DNA from: Ruminococcus sp.
GTDB lineage: Bacteria > Bacillota > Clostridia > Oscillospirales > Acutalibacteraceae
DNA length: 44,596 nucleotides
Direction of reading: 5' to 3'
NCBI GenBank assembly: GCA_017405065.1
Contig: JAFRBD010000159.1
Coordinates: 1-44,596 of the forward strand
This document shows, one piece after another, positions 15,204-20,924 of this stretch (position 1 is the stretch's first letter; the number at the start of each line of letters is the position of its first letter). The notes below the pieces were generated by a model. That model worked only from the letters and a program-made list of their open reading frames with translations, was not told where the DNA came from and made no database searches. Position numbers and translations under genes: made by a program.

Positions 15204-16583
15204 TCATATATGCAGGATCGCGGTCGCGATACGGAAATAGACGAACAAAGAGATCGCGTCGACGATGGTGGTGATGAACGGCGACGCCATCACGGCGGGG
15301 TCAAAGCCGATCTTTTTCGCGATCATCGGCAGGGTACAGCCGACCAGCTTCGCGATAAAGATGGTGACGACCATCGTCAGGCAGACGACCAGCGCGACCG
15401 GAACGGTGATACCGGTGTTGCCGAGGACGAGGCGGTCGAACAGCATGATCTTGGCGAAATTCGCCGCCGCGAGGGTCACGCCGCAGAGCAGCGAGACGCG
15501 CGCCTCTTTGAAGATGACCTTGAAGATATCCTTGAACTCGATCTCGCCCAGGGATAACGCACGGATGATGGTGACCGACGCCTGTGAGCCGGAGTTACCG
15601 CCGGTATCCATCAGCATCGGGATGAACGCGGACAGCACCAAAGAGCCCGCGAGCGCGTCCTCAAAGCCGGTGATGATCATGCCGGTGAAGGTGGCGGAGA
15701 TCATCAGGATCAGCAGCCACGGGATACGTGCAGCGTAGGTCTCGAACACGCCGATGCGGTCGTAGGGCTTCTCGGTGTTAGGCGTGATAGCCGCCATTTT
15801 CTGGATATCCTCGGTCGCCTCTTCTTCCATGACGTCGATCGCATCGTCGACCGTGACGATACCGACCAGACGGTTCTCGCCGTCGACAACGGGAAGCGCT
15901 AAAAAGTTGTACTTATTGAACATCTGGGCGACGACCTCCTGGTCGTCGAGGGTGTTGACGGAGATGACGTTGGTCTCCATGATATTTTCAACGACCTCGT
16001 CGTCTTCGCTGAGCAGCAGGGTCTTGATGGTAACGATGCCGATCAGGGTGGAATTGTCCGTCACGTAACAGGTGTAGATGGTCTCTTTGTCGATACCGGT
16101 GCGGCGGATGCGCTTGATCGCCTCTTCGGCGGTCATCTTGGGACGGAGGATAACGCACTCGGTCGTCATGATCGAGCCGGCGCTGTCCTCGGGATATTTT
16201 AAGATCTCGTTGATCTCTTTTCTTGTTTCGGGGTCAGCCTGACGAAGGATACGCTTGACCACATTCGCGGGCATTTCCTCGATCAGGTCGACCGCATCGT
16301 CGACATACAGCTCGTCGATGAGCTCCTTGAGCTCCGTGTCCGAAAAGCCGTGGATGAGCAGCTCCTGCGTATCCTCGTCCATCTCAACGAAGGTCTCGGC
16401 GGCTGTTTCTTTCGGCAGCAGACGGAACAGCAGCGCCGTCTTCTCACTTTGCAGATCCTCGAACACCGCCGCGATATCGACAGGGTTCATGGTGTTGAGG
16501 ATATCGCGCAGGGCGGCATATTTCTTGTTCTCGAGCAGGGTCTGGATGGTATCGAACAAGTCTACCGAGCTTTTTCTTTCCAT
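15204..16583 (-). CDS. mgtE: Magnesium transporter MgtE
   Basis: A 459-residue Mg2+ channel. In order: the MgtE N domain (residues ~1-130, superhelical, starts SVDLFDTIQTLL), two CBS domains (~135-255; ILKYPEDSAGSIMTTECVIL begins the first), a connecting helix (EEATEDIQKMAAI) and five membrane helices. LMDTGGNSGSQASVTIIRAL is the pore signature. Cytosolic Mg2+ binding to the N and CBS domains closes the pore. The start ATG 16583 has a strong AGGAGGTT site. The nearest clear minus-strand promoter is about 570 bp upstream, ahead of a structured region, so a long regulated leader is possible. No M-box pattern was recognised. Confidence 0.96.
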   Translation of the reverse strand: MERKSSVDLFDTIQTLLENKKYAALRDILNTMNPVDIAAVFEDLQSEKTALLFRLLPKETAAETFVEMDEDTQELLIHGFSDTELKELIDELYVDDAVDLIEEMPANVVKRILRQADPETRKEINEILKYPEDSAGSIMTTECVILRPKMTAEEAIKRIRRTGIDKETIYTCYVTDNSTLIGIVTIKTLLLSEDDEVVENIMETNVISVNTLDDQEVVAQMFNKYNFLALPVVDGENRLVGIVTVDDAIDVMEEEATEDIQKMAAITPNTEKPYDRIGVFETYAARIPWLLILMISATFTGMIITGFEDALAGSLVLSAFIPMLMDTGGNSGSQASVTIIRALSLGEIEFKDIFKVIFKEARVSLLCGVTLAAANFAKIMLFDRLVLGNTGITVPVALVVCLTMVVTIFIAKLVGCTLPMIAKKIGFDPAVMASPFITTIVDAISLFVYFRIATAILHI

Positions 16584-16642
16584 AAAAATAACCTCCTATC
16601 CGTTTAACAGTTGAGGCGGGCTTTGCCCACGCCCAATTGATA

Positions 16643-16668
16643 GCGGGAGGAGCAAGCCCCTCCCCTAC
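16643..16668. repeat. GCGGGAGGAGCAAGCCCC repeat
   Basis: Single copy of the palindromic GTAGGG-ended repeat, identical over 25 nt to the one ending the element at 2966-2990. It lies 60 bp upstream of the mgtE start and would form a hairpin in the leader. Confidence 0.65.
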
Positions 16669-16750
16669 TGTTATGAGGGAATTCGGGAGGCACTGTGAAA
16701 GGGTATGCGTCAATTTCACTGATCGTTGATGAAAAGCAAACTATGATCGA

Positions 16751-16866
16751 TGTCATTAAGTAAAGAAAAGGTATCTCGCTGACGCTCGGTCAGCTAATAC
16801 AATTCCTCAGTCGCCGCAAGGGCGACAGCTCCTTTTCCCAAAAGGAGCCTTCTTTACTTAATGACA
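16751..16866. repeat. 116-bp MITE-like repeat with TGTCATTAAGTAAAGAA ends
   Basis: TGTCATTAAGTAAAGAA at 16751-16767 is the exact inverted copy of the sequence ending at 16866. Inside are GGTATCTCGCTGACGCTCGG, ATACAATTCCTCA, a CGCC..GGCG hairpin and CTCCTTTTCCCAAAAGGAG. The inner part is shared with the element at 38398-38565. The non-coding sequence with perfect 17-bp inverted ends is typical of a miniature transposable element; no target-site duplication was identified. Confidence 0.65.
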
Positions 16867-16904
16867 TTGAACGCAGACATCAATAATCAGCAATCAGCTG
16901 ATAA

Positions 16905-17150
16905 AGCGGGAGTGAACGCCGTACGGCAGACCTCCGCTGGATTCGGTTCTTTGACGTCGTCGCCCTCCGGCAGTGCCGCTCGTACTTCCTGCGTCCATTT
17001 CCTCGCCTCTTTTCAAAATGAGATTCTCTGATCGGTTGAGATCGCCGTATTACAGCCTCCCTTTCCTCCGGGAGGCGCCGCGGACGCGCGTGTCCGACGA
17101 CGGGGGCTGCTGTACTCGCTGCGACGATCGGGTCTATCCGACAGTACTAT
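16905..17150 (-). ncRNA. Probable structured non-coding RNA (or long mgtE leader)
   Basis: About 245 nt, GC-rich and without a credible reading frame, directly downstream of a strong minus-strand promoter (17152-17180). It holds clear helices such as GCCTCCC..GGGAGGC near 17054-17075, GGAC..GTCC near 17082-17095 and GCCGTACGGC near 16919. Compact purine-rich linkers (GAGGAAATGGACGCAGGAAG, GTCAAAGAACCGAATCCAGC) look like conserved junctions. It does not match tmRNA, RNase P, SRP or 6S RNA as I know them. A clostridial family such as raiA RNA is a candidate I cannot verify. A clear 3' terminator was not found, so it may continue toward mgtE. Confidence 0.45.
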
Positions 17151-17151
17151 T

Positions 17152-17180
17152 ATTTTACTCTCCTGTCACAAATAAGTCAA
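17152..17180 (-). promoter_or_regulatory. Strong minus-strand promoter of the candidate RNA
   Basis: TTGACT (17180-17175), a 17-nt spacer and TAAAAT (17157-17152), read on the minus strand. The predicted start is near 17146. It is divergent from the promoter at 17215-17243. Confidence 0.75.
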
Positions 17181-17214
17181 TCCAAAACTGACACAAATTT
17201 ATATATTATTAGTA

Positions 17215-17243
17215 TTGATTTTCGGATAATGTTACTCTATAAT
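17215..17243 (+). promoter_or_regulatory. Promoter of the small membrane protein
   Basis: TTGATT (17215-17220), a 17-nt spacer and perfect TATAAT (17238-17243). The start codon is 52 nt downstream. Confidence 0.8.
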
Positions 17244-17294
17244 AATAGCACTGATCAGAAATCCTGCGCGCTTTCGCGCTTTACGGAGATAAAA

Positions 17295-17840
17295 ATGGAC
17301 GATAGATTTGAAAAAACACTCAAAGAGCTTATCCCCTATATCATCATCACCGGCGTCATCTTTATATTTTTGCCCTTGTTTATGGGCAAGGACGCGGGAT
17401 TTGCCACCTACTTTATCCAGCTGGGACTGTTCCCGCTGACGGCGATCGGCTGCGGTGCTTTCTATAAGATCAAAAAGCAAAGGAACAACATCTTTTTGTG
17501 CCTGATCGCGCCGATCTTCTACGCGCTCTCCGCTCTGCTGTACGGCATGTGGCGCGGCTCCTGGTACACGGTACTCATCTATATCGGCGCGTACTTTCTA
17601 TGCGGTTATCTGGGACTGCTCCTCGGCGATATCCTGCCGTTCGGCAAAAAAGGAGAATCCATCCGCAGCCTGATCAAGAAGCCCTCCAATCCGCCGCGCA
17701 GGGTGAACGTGGAGGAAGAGCCCGCCGCTCCCGACAGCTTTGTCGCGGAGGATCCCGACAAGGACGCCGATCTGGATACTTCGACCACCGAGGATGATAT
17801 CGAGGCGATCCTCAACAGCATCCATAATCGGAAACAGTGA
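17295..17840 (+). CDS. Four-helix membrane protein with acidic tail, unknown function
   Basis: 181 residues. Four hydrophobic helices cover about residues 12-30, 38-55, 64-85 and 90-112. A basic loop (PFGKKGESIRSLIKKPSNPP) follows, then a strongly acidic C-terminal tail (EEEPAAPDSFVAEDPDKDAD and TEDDIEAILNSI). I do not recognise a family; it resembles poorly described Clostridia membrane proteins. ATG 17295 is chosen because GGAGAT lies 5 nt upstream; an in-frame ATG at 17229 lies on the -10 box and is excluded. It has its own promoter and terminator. Confidence 0.7.
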   Translation: MDDRFEKTLKELIPYIIITGVIFIFLPLFMGKDAGFATYFIQLGLFPLTAIGCGAFYKIKKQRNNIFLCLIAPIFYALSALLYGMWRGSWYTVLIYIGAYFLCGYLGLLLGDILPFGKKGESIRSLIKKPSNPPRRVNVEEEPAAPDSFVAEDPDKDADLDTSTTEDDIEAILNSIHNRKQ

Positions 17841-17845
17841 TGAAC

Positions 17846-17894
17846 GCTCCCTTGCGTGGTGGCATGATATTGCCCGAAAGGGAGCTTTTTCTTT
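17846..17894 (+). terminator. Terminator of the small membrane protein gene
   Basis: GCTCCCTT ... AAGGGAGC with TTTTTCTTT after it. The stem starts 5 nt after the stop codon. Confidence 0.8.
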
Positions 17895-17914
17895 GGAAAA
17901 CTTTATCCGAAATA

Positions 17915-17944
17915 TTGACACCGTTCTTGCTAATCATATATAAT
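17915..17944 (+). promoter_or_regulatory. Promoter upstream of the PAP2 gene
   Basis: Perfect TTGACA (17915-17920), an 18-nt spacer and TATAAT (17939-17944). Transcription would start inside the heptamer array that follows. Confidence 0.75.
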
Positions 17945-17953
17945 ATATTCACA

Positions 17954-17995
17954 AACTAAGAACTTAGAAATAAGAAATAAGAACTATGAACTCAG
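17954..17995. repeat. Six-unit heptamer array, AACTAAG version
   Basis: Consecutive 7-nt units AACTAAG AACTTAG, AAATAAG AAATAAG, AACTATG AACTCAG. The period is exactly 7 and each unit keeps AA..(A/T).G. A small AGTAC..GTACT hairpin follows. No inverted partner tract was found before the next gene, so this is a lone tract in the leader of the PAP2 gene. Confidence 0.7.
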
Positions 17996-18087
17996 TACAA
18001 AGTACTAAGATCTGACTGTTAATTGAATCATAACCAACAAAAGATTCACAACCAACGGTTGCGAATGGAACGATAACGGAGCGAATC

Positions 18088-18630
18088 ATGTTTCAGAAAC
18101 TGCGACAGCTGGACAAGCGCGTCGTCGAGCGCATGTCCGTGATCCATCGCCCCGTGCTGGACAAGATCATGGTGCTGTTCACCTACGCAGGTACCGGCGC
18201 GTTCATCTGGTGGGTCGCTTTTGTGATCCCGATGCTGATCTCCCGCCGCTTCCGCGAAACCAGCGCGATCATGACCGCCGCACTGGGCGTCAATTACCTG
18301 CTCGGCGAGATCATCATCAAGAAGAGCGTGGGCAGAGACCGCCCGTCCGCACGGATCTCGGATGAAGATATGAAAATCAATAAGCCGAAGGACCATTCCT
18401 TCCCCTCCGGTCACAGCGCGTCCTCCTTCTGCGCCTTTACGGTCACGGCGTGGTGCTGTCCGTTCTGGATCTGGCTGCCGGCGCTGCTGCTGGCGGGCAC
18501 GATCGCGTTCTCGCGCATGTACCTGCGGGTGCATTACCTGACGGACGTCATAGGCGGCGTCGTTCTGGGGATACTGGACGGGACGCTGGTGACCTTTCTG
18601 TTCCGGCTGTTCGTATTCAAACAGCCTTAA
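18088..18630 (+). CDS. PAP2-family membrane phosphatase
   Basis: 180 residues, about five membrane helices. All three PAP2 active-site blocks are visible: KKSVGRDRPSA (KX6RP type), HSFPSGHSASS (PSGH) and SRMYLRVHYLTDVIGG (SRX5HX3D). The enzyme removes phosphate from a lipid phosphate such as phosphatidic acid, PGP or undecaprenyl pyrophosphate at the outer face of the membrane; which one cannot be told. GGAG lies 8-11 nt before ATG 18088. The gene stands alone with a terminator after it. Confidence 0.9.
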   Translation: MFQKLRQLDKRVVERMSVIHRPVLDKIMVLFTYAGTGAFIWWVAFVIPMLISRRFRETSAIMTAALGVNYLLGEIIIKKSVGRDRPSARISDEDMKINKPKDHSFPSGHSASSFCAFTVTAWCCPFWIWLPALLLAGTIAFSRMYLRVHYLTDVIGGVVLGILDGTLVTFLFRLFVFKQP

Positions 18631-18650
18631 TACGATTCTCAAAAAAAGAT

Positions 18651-18712
18651 AAATCATTCCGTTTCCATGACTTGATGACAATGGCGTTTTTGATGCGGAA
18701 TGATTTTTCTTT
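18651..18712 (+). terminator. Terminator of the PAP2 gene
   Basis: AAATCATTCCG (18651-18661) pairs with CGGAATGATTT (18696-18706), followed by TTTCTTTT; a small CCAT..ATGG stem sits inside the loop. Confidence 0.75.
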
Positions 18713-19010
18713 TGGTGAAGATAACAATTTCGTAACAATTGATTATTATTCTGTTTGACGATTGACAAGGTTATTATTACGCTTTGTATAATAACTTTTC
18801 TTTTTTTCATCAAAAGAAGATAGGATAATTCTGTTAAAAAAATTATGGAAAACTATGAAAACCGTAAAACTCTGTAAAAAATACGGTAAATTCACGATGG
18901 TTGATCTTGAGTTATCCTACTTATCCACAGAGTTATCAACATTTTTATTGAAAAATACGAATAATACAAATTGTATAATTTCTTAAAAATAATTATTTTT
19001 TGATAATAAA
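18713..19010. other. AT-rich segment with a cluster of DnaA boxes
   Basis: No gene is present here. The DNA is far more AT-rich than the rest of the window. A perfect DnaA box TTATCCACA is at 18921-18929, with near-boxes TTATCCTAC at 18912-18920 and TTATCAACA at 18933-18941. AT-rich stretches lie on both sides (18781-18860 and 18942-19010). A TTGACA (18762) and TATAAT (18787) also occur with a long 19-nt spacer. This is how part of a Gram-positive oriC looks, but dnaA, rpmH or dnaN are not adjacent. Confidence 0.55.
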
Positions 19011-19060
19011 CGGCATGCCTCCTCTCCTGAGATCATATACATCCTTAGGGGTGGATCATC

Positions 19061-19627
19061 ATGAGGGGTACCGTCAATAAGAGGAGAGTCGCGATATCGG
19101 AGGCGGCGGGGAGCATCGTGATCTACTGCGCCGCCGTCTTTCTGCATTTCGTTTACCCGCTCAGCGGCGGATCGGCGCTGAGTATCCTGTTCGGAGCGGT
19201 CAACGAAAGCGTATGGGAGCATACCAAGATCTTTTCAGCCGCCTATATCGGATGGTCGCTGCTGCAGCTGTGCTGGCTGTAGGTGCATTTCAGGCAGTAT
19301 GTCGCGGCAAAGTGCATCGGGCTGTATACGCTGATGGGGCTGATCATCGGCGTTTTTTACGCTTATACCGCCTTGACCGGACGCAACATCGTATGGGTGG
19401 ATATCCTGTCGTCCCTGCTGTCGGTGATACTGGTACAGGCGATGACGTATTTTGGGGAGACCGGCGACAACCGGCTGGAGGACTTTTTCGCGCCGGCGCT
19501 GATGCTGATCATGCTGTATTATCTGATGTTCTTTTCCTTCACGATCTATCCGCCGAAAGCGGCGCTTTTCCGCGATCCCGTCGGCGGCGGGTACGGGATC
19601 ACAGCGGGTATGGTCAAAGAGGGATAG
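19061..19627 (+). pseudogene. Membrane protein gene interrupted by an in-frame amber codon
   Basis: Frame 19061-19627 would encode 188 residues but has TAG at 19280-19282 (codon 74). The two halves read as one polytopic membrane protein: VAISEAAGSIVIYCAAVFLH, GAVNESVWEHTKIFSAAYIG, then QYVAAKCIGLYTLMGLIIGV, and further helices with FSFTIYPPKAALFRDP. It resembles the DUF6512-type family of small Clostridia membrane proteins with a WEHxK motif. The stop falls in a loop between helices. One base change would restore it. It is either a recent pseudogene, a sequencing error, or a readthrough gene. AGGGGTGG precedes the ATG. Confidence 0.7.
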
Positions 19628-20026
19628 GTTTTTCAGTCAATAATCTGCTTATTTTTCAAAGCAAAATTCGCTTTTTTTCTTGCTAAGAAGCATAGCCGCA
19701 TACTATATATGGTATACTGTAAAGGTATAAGCACGATTATGATGTGTGCCAACCGAGAACAAATCCGAACCCGGTTTTGACGGGCATATTTCCGCCCGCT
19801 CTTTGTTGAAATCCTCGCGAACCCGTCAGGGTTCGCTGTGGTTTTGCCGCGATCGGACGAAAATCTGCTCCGGCAAAACTCCGAAGGACTAAAAATGAGC
19901 AAGATTTCGTGCAAGTCTCGGTGCAGAAAGAGCAGGCAGGCCGGCGCCTGCCAAGATTGATAAGCCGAGAATTGCCGAAATATTGCCATTTGCAGCGAGT
20001 TTGGATTTATTCTCGGCTGGCTGGGT
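19628..20026. other. Structured intergenic region upstream of rlmB
   Basis: A 400-bp gap rich in inverted repeats: GCGAACCC/GGGTTCGC (19817-19836), TTTTGCCG/CGGCAAAA (19842-19878), GGCAGG..CCTGCC (about 19935-19952) and GCCGAGAAT/ATTCTCGGC (about 19963-20017), the last ending just before the rlmB start codon. A TATACT near 19718 may be a -10 box. It could be a structured leader that controls rlmB translation or another dispersed repeat. A minus-strand frame covering most of it has repeat-like composition and is not believed to be a gene. Confidence 0.4.
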
Positions 20027-20791
20027 ATGCCTATGAACAACGATAAACAACAACCGTATCAAAACGATGAGCTGCTGATCGGACGCAATCCCGTCGCCGA
20101 AGCGCTCAGCTCAGGGCGCTCCGTCATCAAAGTAATGATCGCCAAGGGCAGCGCCTCGGGCGCGGCGGTGGAGATCGCCGCCAAAGCGAAGAAGGCAGGG
20201 ATCCCCGTGCAGGAGGTCGAGCGCAAAAAGCTCGATTTCATGACCGGCGGCGCGGCGCATCAGGGCGTGGCGGCGCTGTGCGCGGTGAAGGAGTATTCCA
20301 CGGTAGAGGATATCCTCGCGCTGGCGGAAGAACGAGGGGAAGCGCCGTTCATCATCATCCTCGACGAGATCGAGGATCCGCACAACTTAGGCGCGATCAT
20401 CCGTTCGGCGGAATGTGCGGGCGCTCACGGCGTCATTATCAAAAAAAGACGTTCTGCGGGGCTGACCTATACCGCCTATAAGGCGTCCGCCGGCGCCCTC
20501 GAATACCTGCCGGTCGCGAGAGTGACCAACATCGCCGATACCGTGGACGAGCTGAAAGCCCGCAATATCTGGGTCTACGGCGCAGATATGAACGGCACCG
20601 ACTACCGGAAGACCGATTATTCGGGCGGGGTCGCGCTGGTCATCGGCAACGAGGGCAAGGGGATCTCAAGATTGGTCAGAGAAAAATGCGACGTTATCGT
20701 ATCCCTGCCGCTGAAAGGAAGGATCAACTCGCTGAACGCCTCGGTCGCCGCGGGGATACTGATGTATAAGGTCGCGGAGAGCAGAGAATAG
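20027..20791 (+). CDS. rlmB: 23S rRNA 2'-O-methyltransferase, TrmH/RlmB (SpoU) family
   Basis: 254 residues. A short SpoU substrate-binding domain (GRNPVAEALSSGRSVIKVMI) is followed by a trefoil-knot methyltransferase domain with all three SpoU motifs: IILDEIEDPHNLGAIIRSAE, VALVIGNEGKGISR and LPLKGRINSLNASVAAGILM. RlmB methylates the ribose of a 23S rRNA guanosine (G2251 in E. coli) using SAM. The rlmB symbol follows the usual annotation for this architecture; another SpoU target is possible. Two ATGs (20027, 20033) compete and neither has a strong Shine-Dalgarno. A hairpin closing right upstream could gate access. Confidence 0.88.
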   Translation: MPMNNDKQQPYQNDELLIGRNPVAEALSSGRSVIKVMIAKGSASGAAVEIAAKAKKAGIPVQEVERKKLDFMTGGAAHQGVAALCAVKEYSTVEDILALAEERGEAPFIIILDEIEDPHNLGAIIRSAECAGAHGVIIKKRRSAGLTYTAYKASAGALEYLPVARVTNIADTVDELKARNIWVYGADMNGTDYRKTDYSGGVALVIGNEGKGISRLVREKCDVIVSLPLKGRINSLNASVAAGILMYKVAESRE

Positions 20792-20816
20792 GAATCAAGC
20801 AACTGATAATACAAAC

Positions 20817-20906
20817 CTGCCGCAAGGCAGCCATCACTGATAACGCGCAAAGCGCACATCACATTACCGAAAAGCGGTAATTCATCACTGTCACGCAAGC
20901 GTGACA
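20817..20906. repeat. Array of four small hairpins spaced by CATCAC
   Basis: Hairpins CTGCC/GGCAG (20817-20830), GCGC/GCGC (20845-20855), TTACCG/CGGTAA (20864-20880) and TGTCACG/CGTGACA (20889-20906) follow each other. Each of the first three is followed at once by a CATCAC word. The stems differ completely while the spacer word is kept. The array ends 2 nt before the ribosome binding site of the next gene. Confidence 0.65.
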
Positions 20907-20924
20907 CGAAAGGAGATGAGAATC

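Noticed and set aside
16584-17150. M-box (ykoK) Mg riboswitch before mgtE
   Set aside because: A weak likeness (GGCACTGCC) was seen, but the other conserved M-box strings are missing.
19633-20040. Minus-strand 135-codon frame upstream of rlmB
   Set aside because: It covers inverted repeats, has no ribosome binding site and overlaps the rlmB start; its composition looks like translated repeat DNA.
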